NCBI GenBank assembly: GCA_001464545.1
Contig: LNFC01000017.1
Location: 82,929-146,928, forward strand
DNA from: Acidobacteria bacterium Ga0077551
GTDB taxonomy: Bacteria > Pseudomonadota > Alphaproteobacteria > Caulobacterales > Hyphomonadaceae
Reading direction: 5' to 3'
Length of the DNA stretch: 64,000 bases
In this document: positions 44,590 to 53,725 of the stretch, piece after piece
How the letters are laid out: each line of letters starts with the position of its first letter
How positions within the stretch are numbered: the stretch's first letter is position 1
Position numbers and translations under genes: made by a program
Notes under the pieces: model-generated
Told to the model about the DNA's origin: nothing
Database searches by the model: none
Seen by the model: only the letters and a program-made list of their open reading frames with translations

Positions 44590-45843
44590 ATGCCCAGGTT
44601 GAAAATCGCGGTCATCGGGGGCGGTCCGGCAGGACTGGGCGCAGCTCAGTTCATCCAGGCATCGGGCCATCAGGCAGTTGTTTTTGAAAAGGAAAACCGG
44701 ATCGGCGGAAAGTCGTTCTCGTTTGCCTCGGGCGACGCTTTCAACGAGATGGGGACATGCTACACGACCCGCAAGCATGTGATCATTAAGCGCTGGATGA
44801 AGGCGCACGGGATCCGGCTGAAGCGGCTCGGAGAGGCGCGTTATGACGATGCGCCGGTGGTCGATTACGTGAAGAACGGGGCCGGGCCGCCACTGGCGGT
44901 GCAGGCGTTCAAATTCCTGACCGAGGCGGGGCGGCTGCGAAACCTGATCGCGGCGAAGCCCTCGGACCCGGTGGTATTGGCCGAGGCGTCGATGACCGTC
45001 GATGACTGGCTGGCGCGTCTGGACTTGCCGAAACTCGACCTCGCGATGCACAGGATCCTGCCGGCGCAGGGCTATGGCTATGCCAAGGAAGTGACGATCG
45101 GCCAGACGGTGCAGTGGCTCGATTTCGACATCCTGATTTCGGGTGTGCTGAACGACATGCACATGCCGGTGGAAGGCTGGAGCGAGTTCTGGGACCGGTT
45201 TTCGACGCAGTTCGACATCCGGCTGGAGGCGCGCATCGAGCAGATCGAGCGGCGCGACAACAGTGTGATTGTCGTGTCCGGCGGTGGGCGCGAGCGGTTT
45301 GATGCGTTGATCTCGACCATCCCGATGGACGAGTTTGAGAAGTTGACAGAGCTGCTGCCGGCGGAAAAAGCCATCCTGCAAGGGGTGGAGTGGCAGAACT
45401 ATACGACGACGCTGGTGGCCTCGAAGAACTGGTTCAAGGGCGCGCAGGTGCACGGCTATTCACGCGCCTGCAAGGATCCTTCCCTGCGCGGCGCGATGCT
45501 TGGCGCGCGGCGTGAAGGCGCGGTGATGGAAGACGGCGCCCATCTTTACGTGACGGGGCAGTTCTCGAACGGCCTGACGCCGCCGGAATTGCGAGAGATC
45601 CTGATGGCGGACCTGCAGCGGATGGGCGTCCATGCGGATACGCTGATCTATTCACGCACCTGGAAATACTTCCCGCAATACCGGGCCGACGCTGTGGCGG
45701 ACGGTTTGTTCACCGCGATGCGCGAGGCGCAGGGCGGCAAGCGGACCTGGTTCAGCGGGGCGACGTTCTCGCACGAGCTGGTCTCGTCCGTGGTCGAACG
45801 GTCCCGCCTGTCCGTCAAGGACCTGGTGCGGCGCGCGAGCTGA
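44590..45843 (+). CDS. FAD-dependent amine-oxidase-like oxidoreductase
   Basis: A 417-residue flavoprotein with the N-terminal dinucleotide fold IAVIGGGPAGLGAAQF, the FAD contact FEKENRIGGKSFSF, and a C-terminal FAD segment near TWFSGATFSHELVSSVVERS. It belongs to the NAD(P)-binding Rossmann / amine-oxidase group, whose substrates range from amines to carotenoids. No membrane span is evident. The ATG at 44590 precedes the Rossmann motif directly. Substrate unknown. Confidence 0.83.
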   Translation: MPRLKIAVIGGGPAGLGAAQFIQASGHQAVVFEKENRIGGKSFSFASGDAFNEMGTCYTTRKHVIIKRWMKAHGIRLKRLGEARYDDAPVVDYVKNGAGPPLAVQAFKFLTEAGRLRNLIAAKPSDPVVLAEASMTVDDWLARLDLPKLDLAMHRILPAQGYGYAKEVTIGQTVQWLDFDILISGVLNDMHMPVEGWSEFWDRFSTQFDIRLEARIEQIERRDNSVIVVSGGGRERFDALISTIPMDEFEKLTELLPAEKAILQGVEWQNYTTTLVASKNWFKGAQVHGYSRACKDPSLRGAMLGARREGAVMEDGAHLYVTGQFSNGLTPPELREILMADLQRMGVHADTLIYSRTWKYFPQYRADAVADGLFTAMREAQGGKRTWFSGATFSHELVSSVVERSRLSVKDLVRRAS

Positions 45844-45849
45844 CCTGGC

Positions 45850-46695
45850 CTACATCGGTTCGGAACGGTAGGGCGCGAGGTCCGGGAAGACCGGCTCGCG
45901 CTTTTCGGCGCGGGCGGCGAAGGCTTCTGCCATGTGGGTGGGCGGGAACATCGCGGCGTTCCAGATGCCGATATAGTCCAGCGTGTCGGCAGTGGTGTGG
46001 TCACGGCCGTAATTGATCAGCACTTTCGAGCCGGTGACGGCGACGGGGTTTTTCGAGGCAATCTCGCGGGCGGTGGCCATGACGCCTGCGATCAGGTCTT
46101 CATGCGTGTCGTAGATGTCGTTGACGAGGCCGATCTCTTTCGCTTTCGCAGCATCGATGCGGCGGCCGGTATAGGCCATCTCCTTGACCCAGCCTTCCGG
46201 GATGTAGCGCTGCAGGCGCGGGAAGGTGCCGACATCGGCGGTCATCGCGATGTTGATTTCCATGATGCAGAAGAACGTGTCCTTCGTGCACCAACGGATA
46301 TCGCCAGCGGTGATCATGTCGATGGCGCCGCCGATAACGCCGCCGTGGCAGGCGAAGAGGACGGGGATGCGGGCCTCTTCCATGCAGTTAAACGAGGCCT
46401 GGATGGCTTTCACGTTGGTGCGGAAGGCCTCGGCGGCGACATAGCGGTCCTGCGGGCCGGTGGGGCGCGGGCCGGTGAAGACCGTGGTGTCCATGCCGGC
46501 GGAGAAGTGCTTGCCGGTGGAGGAGATGACGATGACGCGGGCGAGGGCGTTCTGGTCGATGGTGCGAACGATCTCCGGAAGCTCGTTCCAGAAGGCCTTG
46601 TTCATCGTGTTCATCGCCTCGGGGCGCGACATCTGGATGTGGGCGACCTTGTCTTCGATGGTCACCTTGAAGGCTTCATAGGATTTCTTGAGCAT
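45850..46695 (-). CDS. Delta(3,5)-Delta(2,4)-dienoyl-CoA isomerase-like crotonase
   Basis: A 281-residue crotonase-fold enzyme. The oxyanion-hole segments are FSAGMD and CHGGVIGGAIDM. Three acidic residues of the mammalian dienoyl-CoA isomerase (Asp176, Glu196, Asp204) are matched at exact spacing by Asp126, Glu146 (EINIAM) and Asp154 (ADVGTFPRL), so isomerisation of dienoyl-CoA in unsaturated fatty-acid oxidation is more likely than plain hydratase activity. GGAGG precedes the ATG. Confidence 0.87.
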   Translation of the reverse strand: MLKKSYEAFKVTIEDKVAHIQMSRPEAMNTMNKAFWNELPEIVRTIDQNALARVIVISSTGKHFSAGMDTTVFTGPRPTGPQDRYVAAEAFRTNVKAIQASFNCMEEARIPVLFACHGGVIGGAIDMITAGDIRWCTKDTFFCIMEINIAMTADVGTFPRLQRYIPEGWVKEMAYTGRRIDAAKAKEIGLVNDIYDTHEDLIAGVMATAREIASKNPVAVTGSKVLINYGRDHTTADTLDYIGIWNAAMFPPTHMAEAFAARAEKREPVFPDLAPYRSEPM

Positions 46696-46789
46696 GGCGT
46701 GGTCCTCCGTTTGGGGCGGAGTGTAGCAGGCTGGCGGCGCGCGGGGAGGGGTGACCGCGGGGGAAGGGGCCCTGTCTGCGAACGGAATT

Positions 46790-46813
46790 GGGGGAGCGGT
46801 TGCCCGCTCCCCC
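46790..46813 (-). terminator. Hairpin after the fasciclin gene
   Basis: GGGGGAGCGG and CCGCTCCCCC pair over 10 bp with a TTGC loop, in the gap between the fasciclin stop (46870) and the isomerase start (46695) on the minus strand. Only two Ts follow on that strand. Confidence 0.65.
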
Positions 46814-46869
46814 GCGTCGTCCGGCCGGTTGCCCAGGGGAGGAGCGCGCCAGCCGTTTGACGGACCGGT

Positions 46870-47502
46870 TCAGTTTGGCAGGAGCACCTTGTCGACGACG
46901 TGGATGACGCCGTTCGACTGGTCGACATCGGCGATGGTGACGGTGGCCTTGCCGCCGCTTTCATCGGTGACGACGGCGGCGCCGCCTTCGACGGCGAAGG
47001 TGAGCGTGTCGCCGGAGACGGTGGTCAGCGTGGCAGTCCCGCCATTGGCCGCGGCCAGCGCGATCAGGTCAGCGGCTTTCAGGTCGCCGGCGACGACATG
47101 CGCGGTGAGGACTTTCGTCAGCGTGTCCTTGCTTTCCGGCAGGAGCAGCGTGTCGACCGTGCCGGCAGGGAGGGCGGCGAAGGCGTCGTTGACCGGCGCG
47201 AAGACCGTGAAGGGGCCGGGGCTGGAGAGGGTTTCGGCGAGGCCTGCCGCGACGACTGCAGCGACCAGCGTCGTGTGGTCGGCGGAGTTCACGGCGTTTT
47301 CAACGATGTTCTTGCTCGGATACATCTGGGCGCCGCCAACGGTGACCGAGGCTTCAATGGGTTCTGCGACCGGCGGCGCGGCTTCGGCGGCGGGCGCTTC
47401 GGTTGCGGCCGGTGCCAATGCCGTTTCGGTCTTGGCGGTCGAGGTGCACGCGGCGGCGAGGGTTGCAGCGGCGGCGCCGAGCAACAGGGTACGGAATTTC
47501 AT
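46870..47502 (-). CDS. Fasciclin-domain lipoprotein
   Basis: A 210-residue protein with an N-terminal lipoprotein-type signal (LAAACTSTAK), an Ala/Glu/Pro-rich linker to residue 60, and one FAS1 domain: NIVENAVNSADHTTLVAAVVAAGL, PFTVFAPVNDAFAAL, LTAHVVAGDL and VIHVVDKVLLP. FAS1 proteins act in surface adhesion. The ATG at 47502 has GGAG upstream and fits better than one at 47514. Confidence 0.92.
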   Translation of the reverse strand: MKFRTLLLGAAAATLAAACTSTAKTETALAPAATEAPAAEAAPPVAEPIEASVTVGGAQMYPSKNIVENAVNSADHTTLVAAVVAAGLAETLSSPGPFTVFAPVNDAFAALPAGTVDTLLLPESKDTLTKVLTAHVVAGDLKAADLIALAAANGGTATLTTVSGDTLTFAVEGGAAVVTDESGGKATVTIADVDQSNGVIHVVDKVLLPN

Positions 47503-47630
47503 CAGGGGCTCCATCGGGGCTCGTGTTCAGATCGGACAGGGGGTTGTTCCGATGCGCGTCTTACGAAGCCTGGAAGGGATTGGCCGGAGCGATCACGCGG
47601 ACGTGAACGCCCCGGCGAAAGGGTGGCCGG

Positions 47631-48641
47631 TCAGGCCTTGACCGACTCGGCGCGAACCGGGCGCATGAGCAGGGCGAGGATCGCCTCATCCACGCTGAAC
47701 TCGCCTTCGACGACGGCGGCGACGGCTTCCGAGATTGGCATCTCGATGCCGCGCGCGCGGGCGAGCTGGCGCAGGACCGGGGCGGTGGCGACGCCTTCGG
47801 TGACGGAGTGGCGCGCGCCGAGGACTTCGGCGAGTGATTTGCCTTCGCCAAGGGCAAGGCCGAGCGACATGTTGCGGCTGGTTTCGGAGGAGCAGGTGAG
47901 GACGAGGTCGCCGAGGCCGGAGAGGCCGGTGAGGGTTTCGGCTTCGGCGCCCATGGCAAGCGCGAGGCGCGTCATCTCGGCATAGCCGCGCGCGATCAGG
48001 GCGGCGTGGGCAGAACGGCCGAGACCTTTTCCGAGCGCGATGCCGCAAGCGATGGCGAGCACGTTTTTCACGGCGCCACCAATCTCCGCCCCCAGAAGAT
48101 CCGTACCCAGATAAGGCCGGAAGGTGGGCGTGGAGATGGCCTGGATCAGTTCGGCGCCGAGGGCGGCGTCTTCGATGGCGAGGGTGACGGCGGTAGGCAG
48201 GCCTTTGGCGACATCAATGGCGAAGCTCGGGCCGGACATTACGGCGGGCACCGCGTCGGGCAGTTCTTCGGCGAGGACTTCGCTCATGAACTTGCCGGTG
48301 GCAAGCTCGATTCCCTTGGAGCAAAGCACGACCGGCGCGTGCGGCTTGAACCATCCTTCGAGGCGGGTGAGCGTGGCGCGGGTGTGCTGGGCAGGCGTGA
48401 CGCAGAAGAGGGCGTCGAAGCCGGCGAGGTCGCCGAGATCGGTTGTTGCGCGCAAGGCAGGGTTCAGGGGGATGCCCGGCAGGAAGACCGTGTTCTCGTG
48501 GCGTGAGTTGATGGCGGCCGCGACCTCGGGCTCAAGCGCCCACAGGAGGACAGACTGGCCCTCGCGGGTCAGCATCTGCGCGATGGCGGTGCCCCAGGCG
48601 CCGGCGCCGATAACGCCGATTTTCTTGAAATGCGTTGTCAT
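47631..48641 (-). CDS. gpsA: NAD(P)-dependent glycerol-3-phosphate dehydrogenase
   Basis: A 336-residue cytoplasmic enzyme reducing dihydroxyacetone phosphate to sn-glycerol-3-phosphate for phospholipid synthesis. The Rossmann motif is [16 protein letters not shown]; the catalytic Lys sits in [33 protein letters not shown] and [19 protein letters not shown] are family signatures. Confidence 0.96.
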   Translation of the reverse strand: MTTHFKKIGVIGAGAWGTAIAQMLTREGQSVLLWALEPEVAAAINSRHENTVFLPGIPLNPALRATTDLGDLAGFDALFCVTPAQHTRATLTRLEGWFKPHAPVVLCSKGIELATGKFMSEVLAEELPDAVPAVMSGPSFAIDVAKGLPTAVTLAIEDAALGAELIQAISTPTFRPYLGTDLLGAEIGGAVKNVLAIACGIALGKGLGRSAHAALIARGYAEMTRLALAMGAEAETLTGLSGLGDLVLTCSSETSRNMSLGLALGEGKSLAEVLGARHSVTEGVATAPVLRQLARARGIEMPISEAVAAVVEGEFSVDEAILALLMRPVRAESVKA

Positions 48642-48684
48642 GGGGGCGTTGTGGCGCAGGCCGGGTTGGGGGGCAAGCGGTGGT

Positions 48685-50073
48685 TCAGCCTAGGAGCTTG
48701 AACGCATAGGCCGAAAGGGCTGTGGCGCCGAGCACAAGGACCACGTGCCAGACAAAAATCTGCCGGAAGTCCTGGATCGATTGCCCTTTCCAGGTGCCAT
48801 GCGCCTCCGTCACCATTTTCGCAAAGTCCGCGAGTTCACGGCGCGGGACGGACGAACTGATGGTGTCGCCTGACGGCCCCGGACCGCTGACGACAAACGG
48901 CGTCTTGAGACGGTAGAGCACCATGAGCGGCCAGACCAGGCGGACGAAGCCGTCGCGGGTGATCTTCGGCAGGCTGAGCAAGAGCGAATCGACGCGGCCG
49001 CGTGTGATCCACTCCTTGAACAGCGCCCAATGGTCCGAGTCGTCGTTGTCGACGCTCAGAAGATCACCTTTTTCGGCTTTCGCCATCGTGTTTCCGACTG
49101 AAAGGTACATGACCGCGAGGTCGGCCAGGAGCGCCGGGAACTTCACCCCGTAGACCGCCGCAGCTTCGGCAATCTCGTCGAGCACGTCGGCCTGGGTTTC
49201 AATGATGGCCAGAGCCCAGCCTTTGAGTTCAATCAGGTTGAAGAGCTGAAGGTATTTGGCGGCGCCGATCATGGCGAGCACGAAGACCGGAAAGCCGAAC
49301 AGCGAGAAGATGGCACCGAGCGCTGTGCGCAGCGATGGCCATAGCGTGCCGGCGAGAAGGCGCAGCTTGCCCGGGGCTTTTACATTGCTGGCGGCGGGCG
49401 CGGCGTCGCTGTCTTCGGGCGACCAGGTGTGAAGGTCTCCCAGATAGACGACCATGCCCTTGCCATGCCAGTAGTCACCTTCGGTTTCCAACATCACGCC
49501 GTCATAAGCCAGCGAATCGACGACATCATCGCCATCAAAGTCGATATAGGAAATGCTCAGCTTGCGGATGTCGAAGGGACCGGTTGTCTCGCAACGGGCG
49601 ACCGTGTCCACACCTTTGGCGAGAGCTTTTGATACGATAACCGGATTTGCGGGATTATCCGTATCCTGATCGACTTCGATACTACGCACGCAGGTCAGGA
49701 ATGTATCCGGCATGTCGCTCGCAATGGCGGTGATCTCGAAGTCTTCCTCGAAGCCCCCGGGTTTCTGCCGGAAGCCGCCGTCGGAGCCGTCCGGTTCTAC
49801 TTCCATGACACGGATGATGTTGTTGTTGGTGACCGCGTTGCTGATGTGTTCGACGTCATCGAACTCATCCCAGTTGTCCGGCGTGGAGCCGTCGCTGCGG
49901 GCCGGCGGCACACCGGTTTCACGCCCATCCTGATCCCAGTTGGTCATGAAGGCGGCGAGGTCTTCCTCGGGACGGCCTTTCCAATAATCGAAGAAAGCCC
50001 TTGTGACCCGGCCGCAGACAAACTCGCCGCACCAACGGACGATCGAGATTTCGAAGTAGCGCGGCTCAGTCAC
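48685..50073 (-). CDS. Unrecognised membrane-anchored protein with large acidic domain
   Basis: A 462-residue protein I cannot place. The first ~230 residues are soluble, Asp-rich and low in Arg/Lys ([33 protein letters not shown]). Hydrophobic segments follow near 245-275 ([20 protein letters not shown]), weaker ones later, and a clear C-terminal span ([19 protein letters not shown]), so it is probably tail-anchored with a multi-span middle. The start is GTG at 50073 with GAGACGAGA upstream, 12 bp after the thiolase-like gene, so the two are probably co-transcribed. The DFDGDD stretch could bind calcium. Confidence 0.65.
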   Translation of the reverse strand: MTEPRYFEISIVRWCGEFVCGRVTRAFFDYWKGRPEEDLAAFMTNWDQDGRETGVPPARSDGSTPDNWDEFDDVEHISNAVTNNNIIRVMEVEPDGSDGGFRQKPGGFEEDFEITAIASDMPDTFLTCVRSIEVDQDTDNPANPVIVSKALAKGVDTVARCETTGPFDIRKLSISYIDFDGDDVVDSLAYDGVMLETEGDYWHGKGMVVYLGDLHTWSPEDSDAAPAASNVKAPGKLRLLAGTLWPSLRTALGAIFSLFGFPVFVLAMIGAAKYLQLFNLIELKGWALAIIETQADVLDEIAEAAAVYGVKFPALLADLAVMYLSVGNTMAKAEKGDLLSVDNDDSDHWALFKEWITRGRVDSLLLSLPKITRDGFVRLVWPLMVLYRLKTPFVVSGPGPSGDTISSSVPRRELADFAKMVTEAHGTWKGQSIQDFRQIFVWHVVLVLGATALSAYAFKLLG

Positions 50074-50085
50074 GACCGTCTCGTC

Positions 50086-51603
50086 TCAGGCAAACACGAA
50101 CGTCGCTGTTTCGTCCTGAGCGGTGACGGTCACCTTGCGGCCGACGGGGCTTGCGTCCTCGCGCAGGGTGGCGAGTTCGGCAGGGCCCGCATTGTTGGCG
50201 ATGACGCGCCGGCCGTCATCAAAGCGGGCGAAGATGATGCCGCGGTCGGGGCCGTCCTTGCCGTGGGTGACGGTGAAGGTTTCGAGAACGGCGTCGCCGG
50301 AGACGATGGCGACTTCGACTTGCGTCTTCGCCTTGGCGGCGGCCTCAGCCGGCGTGAAGGATTTCGGCGCAGTGGTGGAATAGACGCCGGCGGCTTCCTT
50401 GGTCATCCAGCCGCCATTGGCGAGGACGAGGCCGAACGCGCCCTTGTTCTTGCGCAGGGTGGCGGCCATCTCCGCTATTCCGTGCAAGGAGTAGTTGTTG
50501 CCCGGGCCACCGAAGAAGGGCAGGCCGCCGGTGAGCGTGAGCGCGCGTTTGTCTGTGTTCCAGTCGAGCCCGAGCGCGGCGGCGCCGGAGAAGACGGCGC
50601 TGGGGAAGCAGGAGTAAAGGTCGAAGTGGGCGATGCCGGTTTGCGACTTGCCGGATTGCGCAAGGGCGCGGCCGATGGCGGTGTCCATTGCCCAGGACCG
50701 GTCGAGCACGGGACGCAGCGAGATGAGGTCATCGCCCGCATCGCCGCCTCCGTGGATGTAAACTCGCTTGTCTTCCGGCACGCCAAGCTCGTCGGCTTTT
50801 GAGGACGACACGAGGATCGCTGCGGCGCCCTGGTTCACGGCGTCCTGCGCGATGAACCATTTGAGGTAGGGGTCTGCGTATTCATAGTTTTCGCGCGACG
50901 GCGTGGAGAGGAATGCCACGTCATGCTCGACGGGGAACTGTGAATACTTGTTCTTTGCGGCCACGGCGGAGAAGGGCTGGAACAGCTCCGCCATGGCGCG
51001 GCGGTGCCCGGAGCGGGTGCGGCCTTCGCGGGCGGCGATGGCGTTTTCGAACAGGCCGTAGAAATAGGCTGGCGCGATCAGGCCGTGCTTGATCTCCTCG
51101 CGCGAGAGCATCATCGGGCCCATGCCACGATCCTCATACGGAGCATCCGCGCCGTCCGCCCAGTTGATCTCGACGCCGTGCTTGCGCGCGCCTTTGGAGG
51201 CGCGGTTGGCTTCGGAGCCGGAGATCAGAACGGCGTCGATCTCGCCAGCATGGATGCGGCGGGCAAATTCGTTGACGAGGGCCTGCGGGCTCTGGCCGCC
51301 GACCGTTTCGTAGATCAGGCGGGCGGGCTTCGTGCCGGTGTCGCGGGCGAGTGTACCGGGGAGGTTTGTGTTGTGGCCGTGCGGATGGGGGGCGCGGCCG
51401 ACGGAGTCCTCGAAGATGCGCACGACGGCAATTGTGTCGATGGCGGCGGCGATGCCGGGCGTGCCGGTATCGGCGAGGGCGGCCTTCGAAGCTTCGGTCA
51501 TCAGCGAGAGCGGTGAGGGCGCGCCGGCGGGGCCGGCTTTGCCGTCCCACTGGCTGAGCGACTGGCCGACGCCGATAAGGACCGGAAGGTCACCTTTTGC
51601 CAT
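50086..51603 (-). CDS. Thiolase-like acetyl-CoA acetyltransferase family protein
   Basis: A 505-residue thiolase-fold protein of the large SCP-x/acetyltransferase type. VLIGVGQSLSQWDG starts the fold; ETVGGQSPQALVNEFARRI is the place where classic thiolases carry the nucleophilic Cys, here Ser; HFDLYSCFPSAV and LPFFGGPGNNYSLHGIAEM form the C-terminal half. The lack of the first Cys suggests a non-thiolytic or unusual activity. The ATG at 51603 (AAGGAAG upstream) is preferred over the longer frame. Confidence 0.82.
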   Translation of the reverse strand: MAKGDLPVLIGVGQSLSQWDGKAGPAGAPSPLSLMTEASKAALADTGTPGIAAAIDTIAVVRIFEDSVGRAPHPHGHNTNLPGTLARDTGTKPARLIYETVGGQSPQALVNEFARRIHAGEIDAVLISGSEANRASKGARKHGVEINWADGADAPYEDRGMGPMMLSREEIKHGLIAPAYFYGLFENAIAAREGRTRSGHRRAMAELFQPFSAVAAKNKYSQFPVEHDVAFLSTPSRENYEYADPYLKWFIAQDAVNQGAAAILVSSSKADELGVPEDKRVYIHGGGDAGDDLISLRPVLDRSWAMDTAIGRALAQSGKSQTGIAHFDLYSCFPSAVFSGAAALGLDWNTDKRALTLTGGLPFFGGPGNNYSLHGIAEMAATLRKNKGAFGLVLANGGWMTKEAAGVYSTTAPKSFTPAEAAAKAKTQVEVAIVSGDAVLETFTVTHGKDGPDRGIIFARFDDGRRVIANNAGPAELATLREDASPVGRKVTVTAQDETATFVFA

Positions 51604-51697
51604 GCCACATCTTCCTTTGCTGCGTTGCCATTCTGCATTGCATGGCGGTTTAACGCGCACGGAAAGGCGGGGCGAGGGGGGACGTTGGGGAAGCCGG

Positions 51698-52525
51698 TCA
51701 GCGGCCGGCGTTCAGGTCCGCGATAATGGCGGCGGGGAAGGCTGGGTCGATCACCGCGGTGAGGTGGGTGCCGGTGAGCGGGGCGTAGCGGGCGCCAGGG
51801 ATCCTGGCCGCAAGCGCGGGGCCGGAGCCGTTGTCGAGGTCCTGGTCGCCGGTGAGGACGAGGGTCGGCACGGCGAAGGTCGCGAGCAGGTCGGCGGGCG
51901 TGTAGGTGCGCGCCGAGAGGGCGCCGAGATAGCCCTTGAGCGTCCCGCCGGTCGCCTTGGCGCGGGCGAGGATCGCTTTGGCTGCGGGCGTGTCCTTGCC
52001 CGCGAGGGCGTCTTCGATGGCGGCGCGGAAGGCGGTGTTGCGGTCGGTGTTGGTTTCGTCGGCGACAGAGTCGCCGATGCCGCCGAGGATGAGGCGGCCG
52101 GTATTGCGGGAGAGCAGGTGGAAGCGCAGTGCGGAGATAGCGCCCATGGAGTAGCCGACCGTTGCGTAAGGGGCCTCGCCGAGATGTGCGGTGAGCGCGA
52201 TCTGGTCACGGGCGATGGCATCCGACGGCCAGCGTTCGGGCGCAGCCTCGAAGGGCGAGGCGCCATGGCCGCGCAGGTCCGGCGCGATGACGCAGTAGCC
52301 GGCGGCGGCGATTTTCTGCGCGATGCCGGGCTGGAACCAGTTGAGGTCCGCGTTTCCGCAGAAGCCGTGGAGGAGGATCACGAGCGGCCCCTCGCCGATC
52401 TCACGGTAGCTGATCGTGGTGCCGTCGAAGGAGGTGTAGGTTTTCATGGGGGCGACTTCCTCGGCGCGGGCGGTGAAGAGGGCGAAGACGGCGAGGAGGA
52501 GCGCGAGCGCGGCGTGGCGGATCAT
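51698..52525 (-). CDS. Exported alpha/beta hydrolase
   Basis: A 275-residue hydrolase with a signal peptide (ALALLLAVFALFTARAEE). LLHGFCGNADLNW holds the oxyanion hole, GYSMGAIS the nucleophile Ser, LTGDQDLDNG the acid and GTHLTAVI the His. Such proteins include lipases and esterases; substrate unknown. Start at 52525 with GGGAG 10 nt upstream. Confidence 0.85.
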   Translation of the reverse strand: MIRHAALALLLAVFALFTARAEEVAPMKTYTSFDGTTISYREIGEGPLVILLHGFCGNADLNWFQPGIAQKIAAAGYCVIAPDLRGHGASPFEAAPERWPSDAIARDQIALTAHLGEAPYATVGYSMGAISALRFHLLSRNTGRLILGGIGDSVADETNTDRNTAFRAAIEDALAGKDTPAAKAILARAKATGGTLKGYLGALSARTYTPADLLATFAVPTLVLTGDQDLDNGSGPALAARIPGARYAPLTGTHLTAVIDPAFPAAIIADLNAGR

Positions 52526-52658
52526 GGCGTCTTGTCTCCCGGCGTTTCTGGTTGGAGGCACCTGAGGCGGGGAGGGTGGGGGCGTCAAGCGGGCAGGAAC
52601 GAAAACGACCCGCTTTGAGGGCGGGCCGTTCGTCTTGACGTTGAAGCAAGTGGTTCGC

Positions 52659-53462
52659 CTACAGAACGTCCAGCATCTCGGCCACCAGCGGGTGGCGCAC
52701 GACGTCTGCCGCTTCGAGCTTGATCACTGCGGCGCCGGAGAGTTTTTCGAGGCGTTCGGCGGCTTTGGCGAGGCCGGAGAATTCCGGCAGGAGGTCGGTC
52801 TGGCCGGGGTCGCCGGTGATGACCATGGTGGAGTGCCAGCCGAGGCGGGTGAGCAGCATCTTGAGCTGCGTGTAGGTGCAGTTCTGCGCCTCGTCGATGA
52901 CGACGAAGGCATTGTTCAGTGTACGGCCGCGCATGAAGCCGATGGGGGCGATCTCGATGATGCCGTCGGCGAGCATGTGCTTGAGCTGGGCAGGCGAGAG
53001 GCGGTCTGCCAGGGCGTCGTAGAGAGGGCGCAGGTAGGGTGCGAGCTTGTCTTCCATGCCGCCGGGCAGGAAGCCGAGCTGTTCGCCCGCTTCGACGGCG
53101 GGGCGCGACAGGATGATCTTGGAGACCTTGCCCTTCTGCAGGGCTTCGACGGCCTTGACGATGGCGAGGTAGGTCTTGCCGGTGCCGGCCGGTCCGAGGG
53201 CGCAGACGAGGGCGTGGCTGTCCATCGCGTTCATCAGCTGGGCCTGGTTTTCGGAGCGCGGCTTGATGGTCTTCTGGTAGCGCTGGGTGCGCTCGTGGGG
53301 GATCTCGTTGCGGATCTCGTCACCGTCATCGGGGTGCCAGCCGCGGCCGCCCTCAATCATCTGGAGGTGGGCTCCCTTGCCCCGTACCGGCTCGTTGTTC
53401 CAGCTTGAGGCGCGCACATCCTGTGCGGACTTCAGGCGCTTGACGGCGTTACGTTTACCCAT
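52659..53462 (-). CDS. phoH: PhoH-family ATPase
   Basis: A 267-residue cytoplasmic NTPase with a basic N-terminal tail (MGKRNAVKRLKS), Walker A GPAGTGKTYL, ILSRPAVEAGEQLGFLPG and Walker B VVIDEAQNCT, all PhoH signatures. PhoH proteins are RNA-related ATPases, often responsive to phosphate starvation. This copy is not in the usual miaB-phoH-ybeY order. AAGGAGG lies 6 nt before the ATG at 53462. Just upstream lies an intrinsic terminator inside a small leader frame, suggesting attenuation. Confidence 0.9.
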   Translation of the reverse strand: MGKRNAVKRLKSAQDVRASSWNNEPVRGKGAHLQMIEGGRGWHPDDGDEIRNEIPHERTQRYQKTIKPRSENQAQLMNAMDSHALVCALGPAGTGKTYLAIVKAVEALQKGKVSKIILSRPAVEAGEQLGFLPGGMEDKLAPYLRPLYDALADRLSPAQLKHMLADGIIEIAPIGFMRGRTLNNAFVVIDEAQNCTYTQLKMLLTRLGWHSTMVITGDPGQTDLLPEFSGLAKAAERLEKLSGAAVIKLEAADVVRHPLVAEMLDVL

Positions 53463-53625
53463 GGGAGGCCTCCTTGGCTGCGGGCATGAAAAAAGCCGCT
53501 GGCGGAAATGCGCAGCGGCTCGGCGAAACGGTGGAGCAGTTGGGGACGCTCGCATGAGGCGGGCGGCCAGCAACCGGAAGCGGGGCTTCCGGGGGTGAGG
53601 GATGAATGGGCACGTAAACGGCCAT
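53455..53625 (-). CDS. Candidate 56-residue leader peptide overlapping phoH
   Basis: An ATG at 53625 with GGAGAGG just upstream opens a frame that spans the phoH leader and stops at TAA (53457-53455), 8 nt inside phoH. The product is very Pro-rich, with three Pro-Pro pairs (SPPE, RPPH, FPPA), and ends FFMPAAKEASHG. Both hairpins of the leader lie within it, so translating ribosomes would disrupt the terminator. It may be a regulatory frame rather than a functional protein. Confidence 0.4.
   Translation of the reverse strand: MAVYVPIHPSPPEAPLPVAGRPPHASVPNCSTVSPSRCAFPPAAFFMPAAKEASHG
53489..53520 (-). terminator. Intrinsic terminator in the phoH leader
   Basis: On the minus strand AGCCGCTG and CAGCGGCT form an 8-bp stem with an 11-nt loop followed by six Ts. 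It lies 27 nt before the phoH start and on the phoH strand, an arrangement expected for an attenuator. Confidence 0.8.
53574..53592 (-). promoter_or_regulatory. Upstream hairpin of the phoH leader
   Basis: CCGGAAGC and GCTTCCGG are perfect complements around a 3-nt loop, about 53 nt before the terminator stem on the phoH strand. It could be a pause or competing structure of an attenuator. Confidence 0.5.
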
Positions 53626-53646
53626 TGCCTCTCCGAATCTACAACC

Positions 53647-53652
53647 CTTATA
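53647..53652 (-). promoter_or_regulatory. Candidate -10 element for phoH leader
   Basis: TATAAG on the minus strand would start transcription near 53640 and give a leader of about 178 nt. The -35 is unclear (TTAACC lies 20 nt upstream, spacing too long), so support is moderate. Confidence 0.35.
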
Positions 53653-53725
53653 GATTAACACCATTGTCTGAAGGTTAAGCGACATTCCGCTTACGAAATA
53701 AGTAACGAACGAGGACGCCTAAAAA

